A program made the translations under genes and the position numbers. Of a DNA stretch of 64,000 bases, positions 47,601 to 60,959 are shown in pieces. Source of the DNA: Paragordius varius (taxonomy: Eukaryota; Nematomorpha); NCBI GenBank assembly GCA_964247055.1, contig OZ176056.1, positions 5,890,001-5,954,000 on the forward strand. The letters are read 5' to 3'. The notes beneath the pieces were generated by a model that was not told where the DNA came from, made no database searches, and worked only from the letters and a program-made list of their open reading frames with translations. The number at the start of each line of letters is the position of its first letter. The first letter of the stretch is position 1.

Positions 47601-49784
47601 AATAAAAATAATACATTCATCATAAGTCTGCTCCTAGTAGACTTATTAAAATTTCAAAGTAGCATATTAAAAATATTGTGAATTTTTGAATCCTGTAAAT
47701 TGGAGGAGAGAAAGTAAAGTATATTTAACAAATAATTTATAGGTTTGAGTAATGTAGCTTCAATCTTTTGGCAAAAGGGGTTTACACAGCCCCTGCTAAA
47801 AAGATAGAAAAATTCTAAAACATTCATTCAAAATCAAAAGTATTTTAGAAGAAATATGTATGCATTTTATCCAACTTTATTTTTTAGATTTTTTTGAGTT
47901 ATCAAAATTGAAATATTTGCATACTTTTTGAAATAAAAAAATCTATCCAGTTTTTCAAATTCTTTATGGAGGATAAAAATGATGTATATATAACAAATTA
48001 TTTATAGGTTTTAGAAATTGAATGATCGCATACACTCTTAGTGAAGTAAGCATCTGGATCATACATGTAAAACCCAAAGTTTTTTAGAAGGTGTGCAATT
48101 GATTTAACCATATTTTTTAGATTTAGATGTCATGGCGATCGAATTTCTGCGCACTTTTTGAATTTTGAGGATGAAGCATTGAAGAATCTACTTATTTTAT
48201 TGGATTTCATAAAATTTATACTCTTTGATATATAAAATTATATATTTATGTTTATTGTCAATAAATATATGATAAATCTTTAGTTTCAAGCGTCTAAAAA
48301 TCATTTTAATCCACAGTGCACAAAATCGGAGGCTATAAAAAATATTATGATCAATCATATATATTGCATATTAGGAATATCATGGTGCTTGGTTTTAGGT
48401 CTAACGAATAATATTGAAGTATATCCAATTTTGTGGTAATTGCCTTATCGAAAGGTTGCAAATTAGGCAAACTTATTTGGAGTCTACGCTTAAAATTCTA
48501 AACAAACTTCATTTTGGTTTTCAAATATAGTTTATAATTTAATGATATTATTAAAGGAAATTAAACTTTGACCCAAAAGAGCCCTAAATATTTCCCCATA
48601 TTTAAAGCAAAAGCTAATCAAATTTTGAGATGATAGAAATGTTAAACAAAGGTGTTTTTGTGATATCTTAAAGCACCATAAAATACGATTGCCAAAAATT
48701 TAAAAAAATCTATTATATTGTCAAATTCTAATTTATATGACAAATATTATCGCGCATCGGCTTTTTTAAAAAAACTGGCCCATTTTAGAGAAGTCCAAAA
48801 AGTTGTTTTGGAACCTACGCTTAGAATTTTAAATTTCATTTTTGTTTTCGAATATAGTTCATATCAAAATATAATGGTATTTTTAAAGGGAAGCATTTAG
48901 CTTTCATAAAAAAATTATAAATTTGCCTAATTTGTAACCTTTCAAGGAACAATTACCACAAAATTGGATATAACTCTAAATTATTTGTAGACCTAAAACC
49001 AAGCACCATATTCCTAATATGCAATATATATTATTGATCATAATATTTTTTATAGCCTCCGATTTTGTGCAATGTGGATTAAAATGATTTTTAGACGCTT
49101 GAAACCAAAGTAAATTTATCATAAATTTATTGACAATAAAGATAAATATATAATTTTATATATCAAATAGTAAAAATTTTATGAAATCCAATAAATTAAA
49201 TAAATTTTTCAATGCTCTATCCTCTCGATCGCCATGATATCTACTAAAAAATATGGTTAAATCAATTGCACACCTTCTAAAAAACTTTGGGTTTTACATG
49301 TATGTTCCAGATATATTTTTTCAAGAAGCTTACTTCACTAAGAATGTATGCGATCATTCAATTTCTAAAACCTATAAATAATTTGTTATATATACATCAT
49401 TTTTATCCTCCATAAAGAATTTGAAAAACTGGATAGATTTTTTTATTTCACAAAGTATGCAAATATTTAAATTTTGATAACTCAAAAAAATCTAAAAAAT
49501 AAAGTTGGATAAAATGCATACATATTTCTAAAAAACTTTTGATTTTGAATGAATGTTTTAGAATTTCTCTATTTTTTTAGCATGGGTTGTGTAAACACCT
49601 TTTGCCAAAAGATTGAAGCTACATTACTCAAACCTATAAATTATTTGTTAAATATACTTTACTTTCTCTCCTCCAATTTACAGGATTCAAAAATTCACAA
49701 TATTTTTAAAGTTATGCCACTTTGAAATTTTAATAAGTCTACTAGGAGCAGACTTATGATGAATGTATATTATTTTTATTCAAA

Positions 49785-49875
49785 AATGAGCATAAGGACG
49801 TAATCATAAGGATGTAAGCATAAGGACGTAAGCATAAGGATTTAAGCATAAGGATTTAAGCATAAGGACGCAAGT
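49785..49875 (-). repeat. 14-bp tandem array, right arm of foldback element
   Basis: About six inverse copies (gcataaggatttaa, gcataaggacgtaa) mirroring the left array. Confidence 0.85.
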
Positions 49876-49941
49876 AATACTTACCCGAACATGGGTCTAA
49901 TTTATTAAGCGCAATTTTTAACTGATTAGGAATACTTAAAA

Positions 49942-50293
49942 GACAATGAAAAACATAAAAACAAAAGAAATCTAAAATCTAGTTAAATTTTTACAAATAT
50001 ACATTTACATGTGTTTTTTTACTAATGACAACTATATATAATATACAGGTGTTTATACTGTTGGAAATATTAATTATTAAATTTAATTATAATTAACAAT
50101 AATCTTAAAATACCCATTTACTATTTATTGAATTATTAAAGATAAAACCCACAAAATTCCGCATATAAATACGTAATAACAATATTTCAAATGTTAACAT
50201 ATTCTCATAATTTTACATTACAAAATATCCATCAAATTAAAGCCTGTTAATTCTCACGTCGATCCTCTTTAATATGCCTACTACGAAATAATT
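49942..50293. repeat. inverted-repeat arm (pair at 36,749-37,110)
   Basis: The reverse-complement partner of the arm downstream of the first segmental duplicate. Confidence 0.75.
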
Positions 50294-51230
50294 ATGATAT
50301 CAGTATTTTACGCATTTGATAAATTATTTATATTATTTGGCTGGCACTAAAATTACTTAACATCATTAGAATGCATACTATATCTCAAAATAAAACAATA
50401 TTGTTTTCCTTTCCATTTTTTCATCTGATTTATGAGTGTTATATTTGTTTTAAAATCTTGCATAAAAGATATTATGAAATATATAATTTATGCATAATAG
50501 CATTTAAAAGTAGTGCAAATAAACCAACAATCCGTACAAATCCCAACAAAAATATTAATTTGTTTGAAAACAGACAATTTACTTTTCATAGATTAAATAT
50601 TTTTTATATTAAAGCCTAATTCTGGTCAAATCTATTTAATTATAACACGATATGATTAAAACTTTTTTTAAATCATATATCATTCGAAAGCCTAAACCTT
50701 CTGGATAATTAACAATAAATATTCGTTTTTACAGGAAATAAAGACTCAAAAGCTAGGATTAGTGCGTGAAAGCTATCTATAGGAATTATATTCATAAATT
50801 CCTAATAGGTAAAATATTCATTTTATGGCGTTTAAAATTGAAACAAGCCTAAAAAATCAATATTTGGACAAAATCGGATGTAGCGTATATTTATATTATA
50901 TGTATTTCTGTATAACTTAAAAAAGAGAACACGACCATCTTAATTTAATTTGTCCAAAATTAAATATTTTGGTGCCATTTTAGCTTTTGAACAGGGTTTC
51001 TAAGCATAAATTATCACTAAATTAAATATTAAATCACAATTTTTGCTTGAATCGGATAGAAATCGTTTGCATGATAATTATATTAAAGGTTTGGTAAAAA
51101 ACATATAATAAATCCTTTACGGAGCAAAAATTTTTTTATTTTATATGGGTATTAATCATATTTTAAACACAATATATTGGATGTTTTATCCATATAGTAT
51201 ATATGAAAATTAAAATAAACAATTCAAATA
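50294..51230. other. AT-rich stretch, nothing recognised
   Basis: No splice-bordered coding segment seen. A short piece near 50,530 (aatccgtacaaatccc) also occurs at about 32,410 and 35,965. Confidence 0.4.
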
Positions 51231-51369
51231 TTACGCTAAGTGCGTTTTGGTTTTTATTGTAAGACTTTTAAATTCTTCTGAAATTTGGATTTTTATGATA
51301 TAATTTTGATTTTCTTCTTTAAGCATTTTAATTTTATTTAGAATAACTAATTCAGTTTTTGAATCGTAT
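51231..51369 (-). CDS. candidate terminal exon, lysine/glutamate-rich coiled coil
   Basis: A minus-strand segment after a tgaag acceptor reads YDSKTELVILNKIKMLKEEN, then QNYIIKIQISEEFKSLTI... and a TAA stop. Hydrophobic residues recur at three- and four-residue spacing (L, I, I, M/L), suggesting a short amphipathic helix or coiled coil. It could be the last exon of the gene whose decayed fibronectin-like exon lies at 51,857-52,012, on the same strand and upstream. No family recognised; the AT-rich context makes a chance ORF possible. Confidence 0.3.
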
Positions 51370-51856
51370 CTTCATTCCCACAAGCTTTTAGCTATCAAAT
51401 GATATATAGTTAACAAACATATATTGTAGAGCCCATTACTACCGCAGAGTGTTATGTAAGTCAACTTTTTCGCTTTTTAATATTAGTCGATATTAATTCT
51501 TCTTTGTTACATATGCCTCTCATATCCAGAAAATTATGCTCTCATGCTGTTATAAATTATCGTATCATTAAAGCCCTTGTTTGCCTTATTGAAGTTTTAA
51601 AAAGGATTCTGGTTTAGTTAGTTATTTAGCACCAAATTTTGTACATTTTTTTTATTGTAAATTGAGTTAGAATTTTAAGCAAGTCATTAATTTAATGCGC
51701 ATGAACCAATATATCTCTGAAATAATTTATAAATCAGAATCTCCTACCGGTGTTTAAATAATATCTGGAAAGTAATAATAATTTTATTGTCAATGCACAT
51801 ATCCTACGAGATATATATATAGTATTTGCTTTTTCCATTAAGTAAAAAGCATGAGT

Positions 51857-52030
51857 CTATTTTAATTTATTTCTTATCATAACACTATTGTTTCCCAGAT
51901 TAACGGCAATCGATATATTGTTGTATGTTAAATCATATTTAAATTTATCTTGGTTCCATTTCAATGTTATGGATTCGTCATCATTAATAGTAGAATTCCA
52001 TGTTGTGTCAAATTAACCATTGTTAATAAA
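51857..52030 (-). pseudogene. decayed fibronectin-III-like exon
   Basis: Reads DTTWNSTINDDESITLKWNQ, then YDLTYNNISIAVNLGNN and a stop at 51,857. It aligns by pattern with the exon at 47,100-47,318 (DSLSFRLDW / DESITLKW, LYNV / LTYN), and the preceding VNLT lies in another frame, so a frameshift separates them. No acceptor AG is present where expected. A paralogous, inactive exon. Confidence 0.45.
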
Positions 52031-52039
52031 AAAATGATA

Positions 52040-53430
52040 TTGTTGAATTTTAAAAATAACAAAAAATATACTTGGTAAATGAGCTTCATGTAATATCAAA
52101 AATATAATCTTAAAATATTCTATAAAGGGCACTTTATTTCAAGCAGTTGTTTTTGGGTGTATTTGTATATTAAATTTAAATTGGCCTGAATATCTTTGGA
52201 TTTATGATTTGGGGTTAAAAGAACAAATTTTAAGATTTAAATAAATATTTATTAGAGAAAAATTCGCGTCTCCATTATTAATAAATTGAATTTTTCTTAG
52301 ATAAATGTAATTTTGTTGGAAATATCAAATTAATTTTTTTCCTAAGTTTAATACAAATATTAATTATTTGAATTAACACTTATAGATTAAATAGTTCTCA
52401 TTATAACAATGGTTTTAAATCTGTTAAATAAATCACTTATAGTATATTTGATTCTGTGTACTTAAAAAAAGAAAGTACTGGTTTTTTCTTATTGATTCTC
52501 TATTCAAACTGATTTAAATAATAAGCTATCATTTTTAGAGTTGTTTAAATGCTCTTTTCATAAAATTATAAACTCATTAATTCGGTTAAATTTGATAAAA
52601 TATATTAAAATAGACGCCAGACTTTCATAAAAATTGTAAAATTAGAATATAGAAACATTTATAAATATTAAATAATGGAATTCAAATTTGAATTATATAT
52701 ATAATTAATTATATAATTAAATAAATTACCCTCAGCAACTAATATAATAAAAGGTATATATTAATATATTATTAAGTGATTGTCAAAGTTTAGACTCGCG
52801 TTTATAAAATAAAATTACAAAAACGGTGTTAAACATAAATTCCAAACGAAAAATCCAATTTTGAGCTAAATAAATATCTAATGGCTCCGAACTAACAATT
52901 TAATTGAAGAGGTTATTAATTACACACATCAAAAGCATAATCAGATACTTTATCTGATACCGCAGAAATACTATAAATTGCACACAGGGATATCATATGA
53001 TGTGATTATATATACAACCTTTACGTAACTAAAGTGATTGAACCTGAGAAAATCTTAACAAGAGATGGTATAACAAAAGGCCAAAATTAACTGTTAAGTT
53101 TATTTAACAACAGATATATAAATACAATTTTATAATTATATATGTTTCTGACACATAAAGCATAAAGAAACAAAGACGAGGAAGATGCGTTTTTTATAAT
53201 AAAAAACAAATTTGCGCATTTTAAATTAACAAAAAAGCCGATTTAGGCCAGAAAATAAAACTGATACTTAAATATTTTATAAAACCGGTTAGAAAAATTA
53301 AGTACTAAAAGATTGATATTTAAGCAAAATAATTGTTATTTGGGTGCATAAACGATTTTATTTTTTTAAAATTGGCACATTTTTATAGTAAATTTAGTTA
53401 AGCCTAACATTTGGAATATAAGATAACAAA
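52040..53430. other. AT-rich stretch, nothing recognised
   Basis: No convincing exon, transposon end or RNA gene found on either strand. Confidence 0.4.
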
Positions 53431-53867
53431 AAAGTTTTAGACACCTTGGCAAAATTTTATTTATTTTTAAATTTAGATACGAGGATATAGTATATCAATA
53501 TTTGCCATTTTAAATGTCTCAAATATAACAAATATAATTACTTTCGTCGGGGTCTATACAAAAAATTATACATTATAACATTTATCATAACAATGTATCA
53601 CAAAAAATAAACAAAATTGATTATCAATGTCGATTAATTTACAAAAAAATTATATGGACTAAATAATATTGGCTATATCAATCTCAATGGGTGCGAAGTT
53701 TGTGATTTTATATCCTAAGGGGAGGACTAATATTTTTATATCATAGATGTTTAACGGTAACCCAAACTTAATTAATGCTAGAAATTAAAAAGTTTTACCT
53801 TCATTTAATTTTTAAAGTTATATTATATACGTTTATACTAAGATTTTAAGTCTTGCTTACAGTAAAG

Positions 53868-53870
<3 letters not shown>

Positions 53871-53900
<30 letters not shown>
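53871..53900. repeat. (TA)15 microsatellite
   Basis: An uninterrupted TA dinucleotide tract. Confidence 0.95.
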
Positions 53901-53907
<7 letters not shown>

Positions 53908-53960
53908 CCTATGGGCCAAATGTTAAAGCCTTCACACCTGATATAATTTAGTCTAAACTG

Positions 53961-53978
53961 ATATATATATATATATAT
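53961..53978. repeat. (AT)9 microsatellite
   Basis: A short AT tract at the end of the left direct repeat; expanded in the right copy. Confidence 0.9.
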
Positions 53979-54426
53979 GAATGCGCTTACTTATTATTTA
54001 TACAATTTTAATCTAGTGTTTTTGGAGGATATTTATTAGCCCATAAATATGAAGATTCAGTCTTTTTATTGTAGCCTGCACCCTCTTTTAACGCTTAGCC
54101 TTAAAATAATTGACGTCAATACTTTATATAAACTTTTAATATGCTTATTTAACTGTAACCAATTGATTGATTGAATTACTCTGGAAAAAACTATATATGA
54201 AAAATAATGCATGTATAGATCCATCCAGATTAAAATTTTCTATTTTAGTAATAAAATATGTGCTTTCTGTTGCTTAGCAGTTATTGAGAATTTTGCAAAA
54301 ATTATTAAACTCGGAAAATTGCCAATATAGCCCCTATGTCTAATCATTATTTTGACAGATATTGCGTTCGTATTTATAAATATTTATAGGACCTTTAGTA
54401 CTGCATATTATATCAATTAAATTTGG

Positions 54427-54685
54427 GTATTTCGGAATAACATTATATTAAGGATGTGTATTTATTAAAATTGTTAGGATAATTATACTTTTTTACCATA
54501 CCTACATTTTATTATTTATATTTAAACACGAATGTGCATCACAATTCTAAGAAGCCTATTATTTTATGAATATTTATATAACACGAATAGTGCACGAACG
54601 AACATAAACACCAAACACAATTAATATAATAATAATATAGTAAGATAAAAAGACAATCATGCAATGTTGTGTTATATCAACTATA
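54427..54685 (-). repeat. LTR (3' end of the gypsy fossil)
   Basis: Similar over its length to 58,256-58,489; borders approximate. Confidence 0.7.
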
Positions 54686-57600
54686 TATTATTTTCTTCCT
54701 CCTCTAAAAACTCCTAGGAGGTTTGGGGATTCGATCTGGGTAACGCCTGGGGGCCTCACTCTGCTCACCATCAAGCCTCAGTTGATCCACATGTTTCCTC
54801 CTCTTCCCTTCTTCATCATGCTTCACAATGGATCGGTTCTTACTTCCACCGTTCCCGGTCTCCATCCTTTCGTTATCTCATTCTCTAAAATTGGTTTTGA
54901 GGGTGTGAACTTTTTAAACGGTATTAGTCGTGTACTTTCTTTCAGCGCTTCTTTATCTTACCAATTCAACGGTGTTTTGATGTTTCTCTTCAAAAACTGC
55001 GGAAGTCGTCTTTATTTCATTAAGCCATGAGTTTCTATTTAAAGCCTCTTGACTCTTTATGCCAGTCATCATCGTAGAACGAAATCTTGATTTTAACGTG
55101 CAAATCACTCTTTCCACTAAACAATTTGTGGGTGATAAGGAGCAGACGCCAGAATAATGTTCCAGTTTGTCATCTTTTCTCGAAAATTGAACAATTTAAA
55201 ATAAGTAGCATTATCAGATACTAATATTGTTGGAAAACCATAAGAGGCGAATCATTACTCCAATTAATTTAAAATCACATCCGATGTAATACTGCTAAGT
55301 ATGTCTAGCTCCACCCATTTCGATAACAATTAAAACCAACCAATATTTACCACAAATGGGATCCGCGATGTCCACATGGAATCTTCTACATATTCCTACA
55401 TTGAAGTTTCATTTATATACCGAATTTACAGCAATGTTCACCCTGTTCCTCTGACAACACTGACAGTCCTGTACTAACTTTTCCATGTCCTTATCCGTTC
55501 CGGGCCAAAACACCAATGACCTTGCTATGTTTTTACTAGCAACAATCCCCGGTCCAACATGAAACCAAGCCGAAATTCGTTTTCGCGCACCTGTTGGGAT
55601 TAGTAACCGATCACTAACATATAAGAAACCATCGGCTTGTTTGAAATCGTTTCTCATGGCTTTGAAAGCAGATAATTCCAGTGTTGACCAATCATTTTTT
55701 AAGTGCCATAAGTCGATTAAACAGTTTATACTCCAAGCACACTTTTTTATTTGGGTTTTAATTAAATATAAATCCACGAATGCGATTTGTCAGATTTGTT
55801 CGGTCACATATTCATCATCATTGGCTAAAGGTGTCTGACTCTTTTCGGGAAGTCTTGAAAACACATCGGCCATGTTTGTCGATCCAGCTATTTACATAAT
55901 AAAATCATACGCGGCTGCCTTGTAGATCCATATTTACAATTTGCAGTTTTTACTATCACTTAACTTCAGGATCTTACCGAATAAATAAACTAACGGCATA
56001 TGATCTGACCAGACCTCACTTCCATGTATATAATATAATTGAATTTTTATAACCCAAATAGCTAAGCCTTAGTTTCCAATTCAATCACAAAATAATTTTT
56101 TTCTACATTCTGGCATTTGCTTGATTACAGAAGTACTCCAAAGCCTTTTGTAGTCCATTAGCATTATTTATGTTATAAGTGGCAAGTAAAGATTCTATTA
56201 ATATTTAGTTTTTCGCTCGCTTAAATTCATTTTGATGTGATCGTGACCATCTCCCTTCCTTTTTGGATTATGTTAGTGCATATTGCTAACTTTGACATGT
56301 AAGCCAGGAATAGTGCGTTCATAGAAATTGAGCAATCCCAAAAACGATCCTAACTCAGTTTTATCGTAATGGCGTCAATTTTATTTTGTACAGGACAAAT
56401 TCCTTGTTTTGATAGCTTGTAACCCAGGAATTTAATATTGTTCTGTTAAGGTTTAGTTTATTTTTCCTTAACGTAAAACCGAATTTTCGCAACCTTGCTA
56501 GGGTATCGTTAAGGTTTCAATCATATTAACCGTTTGTATTACCATCAATACATAGTCGAGGTAGATCATTGTGCTCCTAAAAATCTTTGAGTGCCTCATC
56601 CATTTTTTTGAGGCAAGGGAAGCCTTCAACCAAATGGTAGACGATTAAATCGAAAAATTCCATCGGGGTAGTAATTATCAATTATTTTTTTATCTCCTCA
56701 TCCATCGGAATTTTAATGTAAGCGTCCTTCAAATCAATGGACGAGAACCATGTGGATCCCGCACATTTAGAGATCGTGTCAAATGTAGAGATAATCTAGC
56801 ATATGTCCATACAAGAATTGTTTTTTATCCAGAAATCAGCCACACCCTAAATTCCCCATTAGTTTTCACGACGTTAACCGTAGAAGTGGCCCACCACACA
56901 TGGTGTTGTGCAGGATCAACGGGACTCTCCCCAGGTCCATCAGTCTCTGCACTTTTCTTCTCTAATTTACTGTAGTGCCAATGGAATTTGCCCTGCAGGG
57001 CACTTTTGATATCGGATTTAATCGAACATAAAATTTAACAAGATCAACGTTTTAACAACCCAATTCCCCGTTAAAGAGTTTTGAAAACCATTTATATACA
57101 TCATTATAAATCATCATTATTATTAGATGCTATTTGATTAGCTTTCACGGTATCCGGTGAAGTCATCACAATCAATGATCCAAGCCCGAAAATCGATAGC
57201 TCAACTTCCGTCACAAAACATTTTATTCTCCTAGTAATTATTCCCATTGTTGCATTGACATCTGTTTTTCCCAAAAGTTTGATTGCGTTGTTTCTGTAGG
57301 AAGTTAATCTGGGCACATTTTAATAACGGTGCTCCAACCGCCTTCCAGACATTTTTATTAATCAGAGAAGCAGCAGCTTCAGTATCAAAAACCATACTGA
57401 CAACTTGGCCCTTAATCGTTGCGCAAATGCTCGCTTGTGTGCCCCACTTATTATAATCAGCGTTTATATTATCACTATAACGTTTTTTATGGCGACACAT
57501 TGCTATAAATGATTTGTTTATTAGGATTATGGCAATTTTTTTCCGAATAGGGGACGTTTTGGAATATAAAATTTACCACATTTGCCTAACCTCCGCTTTC

Positions 57601-58255
57601 AATTATTATTATTATTACCATCACCTTTTTTATATTCCATATTATTACTACTATTATTATTATTATAATTAGTATTATATTATAACTCGACCGATTCCTT
57701 TAAATTTAGAGATACTGCTTGACGACACATGGGATATCGGCCCATGCAAGTTTCAGAGTCAAGGCCTTGTCGGCAATAGTGGTCAATGACACCGCCCCCA
57801 TCCTACTTCGCATCAGAGAATCGTGAATAAAGATCCACTTCCAATGATTGCAAGTTTAATCCAGCCACAAAACTGTCTCTAATTCTCTTCTCCACCTCTG
57901 TTTGAAATTCAGCTTTTTCCGCCTCACTCTTGATTCTTTGTAAAAATTCCATGAACATCATTTCCCGCAAACAAACTCAATGCAGCTATGAAAGACTTAT
58001 CGGGTGAGAAAAGTTCAAGACCAATGTTATATGGACCTAGGTATAAATAAATGCTGGAAATATCATTGTTTCGATCTAATAACTTGTTTTAAGACCAGCT
58101 CCAGCCAAAACAGTATACTGACATTAGCATCATTAGTATCAACATATTTAAAGATCATAACCCTTTTGACATATCTGATGTAGGAGGCAAAATCTTAAGT
58201 GTCATTGTATCCTTCAATCGAAATTTTCTCCGTCATCGTCACCAAATATTAAATA

Positions 58256-58489
58256 GTATACCGGAATAACGTAAAATTAAAATATAGTTTATTTATTAAA
58301 ATTGTTGTGTATAATTTAAACACGAACGTGCGCCACTATTGTAAAGAATAAGTCTTTTATTTTACTAGTTTATATATCCACAAATACTGACGCACAAACA
58401 TAAACGCAAAAAGCGATTAATGCAATAATAATAATAATATGATGTAGGATAAAAAGACAGTCATGCAATCTTATTTCATATCAACTACA
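58256..58489 (-). repeat. LTR (5' end of the gypsy fossil)
   Basis: The partner of the LTR at 54,427. The sequence just inside it leads into the gag region. Confidence 0.7.
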
Positions 58490-58529
58490 CATTATTCCAA
58501 TATTAGGGATATATAATAATAAAGATTTA

Positions 58530-59017
58530 GGCTGCAACTTGGCAAAATTTTATTATTAAATTCAAATGAGAGGATTAATTATATCAATAGTTGCCACTTT
58601 ACATGCTCACTTTAATAATAAATATAAATACCGAAGTCGTCTATTTGCCAAAAATTATATATTAAAACATTTGTTCTCACAATGTATTATAAAAAATAAA
58701 CAAAATTAATTACCTGTGTCGTCTAACATAATAATTATATGGTATAAATAATGTTGTCTATATCAATTTTAATTGGTGCAAGGTTTATGATTTCATAACC
58801 CAAGAAGACTAATATTTTAGCAATCATAGATGATTAACAACAAACTATATTAAAGCTAAAATATAAGAAATTTTACTCTGATTTAATATTTAAATTTAAT
58901 TTTATGTAATGCGCTTATTCGTTAATACTACAATTTTGAGTCTTGCTTACAGATATATGTAATATTATGGGCCTTTAGTTGTTGAAGCCCTGACATCTAA
59001 TATAATTTAAGTCTAAA

Positions 59018-59073
<56 letters not shown>

Positions 59074-59075
59074 TT
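58530..59075 (+). repeat. 0.55-kb direct repeat flanking the gypsy element, right copy
   Basis: Shares gagtcttgcttacag, tatgggcc and taagtctaaact blocks with the left copy at 53,430-53,985. The two lie immediately outside the LTR element on either side. Confidence 0.75.
59021..59070. repeat. (AT)25 microsatellite
   Basis: A long uninterrupted AT tract, expanded relative to the homologous tract at 53,961. Confidence 0.95.
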
Positions 59076-60955
59076 ATTAAATAAAATGTGTAATCATTGG
59101 ATCGAAATCAATTATAATAGATAAAAAGACGTATGTTAAATATTCATCTGTAATTTAGTAAAATACAATAATTTAACGTATGTTAGTAATTTTGTCGCAA
59201 AATTTTGACTTTTGTCCGTTTAAAAAAATGGTTGTTCGTTTTTACTGAATCTTAAAAATGCAAAATTAAATTTAAATTTTGATGCAACATTTTTTGGAAA
59301 AAAAATTATTTATACCTTGGGGCATTTTGCTTATATCGACAAAACCCAAAGCATGAGAGATTCTCACACATTTTAAATCAAATAATTTGACACCAAAAAA
59401 CAATTTTCCTACTAAATTTCATTTTAGCTAGACGTGAAAGTTAGAACCCCAGCCCGACAGGCGAGTTGTTAAAAAAGTATTTACAAGTTCTGATACAATT
59501 TTAGTCCTTTACCCTTAAATATAACAGAAGGCCCTATCTATATTCATTATTACGATTACTTCTGAATTTTTTAGCTTTATTATATTGCCCGTGTGTATAT
59601 TGAATACATCAGCCAAGAACCGTTTACACCTTAAATGCACTCCGAGCAATTTATATTCACCCTCAAACAATTTTTCACCCTTGAACTATTCAACCTTAAA
59701 AATAAATTATGTGGTTTCAAAATAAAAATTATCATTAAAATGGCGAGTTTATTATTTTTTGTATAAAGTTAATATAAAACGAAATTTTATTTTTAAAAAT
59801 ATATAGGTAGTTTTTACATTTGAAAACACAAAATTATTTTAGAGGGAATTGAAATGTTTGAAGGTTAATTTGAATGGTTCGAAAAGAATTTTAATTGATC
59901 AAGGGTGTATTTGAGCAGTAAATGGTATGTTTCAAATATTAACGCATTCAAATGCAAAAAGCACCAATGTATTAAAAATTAATAAAAGCTCAGAAATAAT
60001 TTTTTTCGAAATTTAATCAACTATTGTAGATAAATGATAGCAATCAATATAAAATTAATGATATTATCGATTTCCAAATTTCTGCAAAAATGACATAACA
60101 TCACATAATTTTATTCAAAGTTATGAAGTATATATAAATATAACCTTGTGTTTGGCAAGCATGCATTGTCCAATACAATATTAAGCATATCCGAAGAAAA
60201 TTCATTATGATAAAAACAATATTATATGAGGTTCGTTGTAAAATAAAATAATATTAAAAATTATGGAGTGATCAAATATTTATATTTGTTCTTTCTCAGT
60301 TAATTGTACTAGAAAATATTCTTAAAAACTCAAATTAGTGCGTAAATTGATAAAATTTCTTAAAAACTAAGTAAATAACACCAGGCTTATAGCATATAAA
60401 TAACCAGGTAAGATATTTTTAATTACCTTGAAAAAACCATTTATGTAATGTAAAATACAATCGAACATATAATTTTCCCTTTTTACAATGTATATCGTTT
60501 TTTCCTAAAATTTAAGGTATTAATTGATTCGAAGTACGTTAACCCAAACGATATTTTGATTTGATTATTATAAACTAAAACTTACCGAGCGTCTAGACTA
60601 TATGGGTAAAGATATATTGTATTTATAATCTACATCGCAACATAAGAAATTATATTAGATTAATATTATGTTTCATTATTTTAACAAATTATATAATATA
60701 CATCTAAATAAATATCTTACAAAAATATTTTTAAGTAGTTAATAAATTATTAGGGCACCTTGTCACTTATATTTGTTTATTCCAAGGAATGGCCCGCATT
60801 TTTAATGAAAACTTATAGCAGGATTAAAATAATAACATTTACTCTGTTTAATATTTATAAATTTTTTTACCTAAATGATGTATAATTTATTTTTAACAGT
60901 CTAGCCACAAAAAATTGTTTTTATAAGTTTTATTACTAGAGGAAACTGTTAAATT
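59076..60955. other. AT-rich stretch, nothing recognised
   Basis: No gene or transposon end recognised. Weakly complementary cacccttgaac / gatcaagggtg motifs near 59,680 and 59,900 are too short to interpret. Confidence 0.4.
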
Positions 60956-60959
60956 TAAT

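Larger units (their letters stand above)
47467..49898. mobile_element. palindromic foldback element (2,432 bp)
   Basis: Two arms of about 1 kb each, inverted copies with modest divergence, run from agacccatgttcgggtaagt to its reverse complement. The outer part of each arm carries tandem 14-bp units (ccttatgcttaaat; about seven on the left, six on the right). The loop (about 48,480-48,910) contains two direct copies of a tacgcttagaattttaaa segment. No convincing target duplication, no transposase. The superfamily is unknown; the structure is that of a foldback or long-TIR element. Confidence 0.8.
53430..53985 (+). repeat. 0.55-kb direct repeat flanking the gypsy element, left copy
   Basis: Matches 58,530-59,075, from ttggcaaaattttatt to the final (TA)n tract, with many differences. 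Confidence 0.75.
54427..58489 (-). mobile_element. Ty3/gypsy LTR retrotransposon fossil
   Basis: A minus-strand element with recognisable LTRs (about 54,427-54,685 and 58,256-58,489), sharing cggaataac, taaacacgaa, gataaaaagaca and atcaacta blocks. Internal parts in order from the right: gag region, aspartic protease (about 57,230-57,500), reverse transcriptase (about 56,200-57,050) and integrase (zinc-binding region about 55,410-55,780, C-terminal tail about 54,700-55,050). The integrase passage resembling PGIVASKNIARSLVFWPGTD is typical of Ty3/gypsy. The element is broken by many defects, perhaps ten or more, and the two LTRs have diverged visibly, so it is an old fossil. Confidence 0.85.

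Noticed and set aside
48718-48900. 60-codon plus-strand ORF.
   Set aside because: Lies in the loop of the foldback element with no conservation in the related loop segment.
47467-49898. Calling the palindrome a Mutator element because of its long arms.
   Set aside because: The 9-bp flanks match at only about six positions and no transposase is present, so the superfamily is left open.
50371-50619. 82-codon plus-strand ORF.
   Set aside because: AT-rich, low-complexity composition; part of it (aatccgtacaaatccc) is a dispersed repeat.
54659-55030. 123-codon plus-strand ORF.
   Set aside because: Antisense to the integrase C-terminal tail of the gypsy fossil; the coding pattern belongs to the minus strand.
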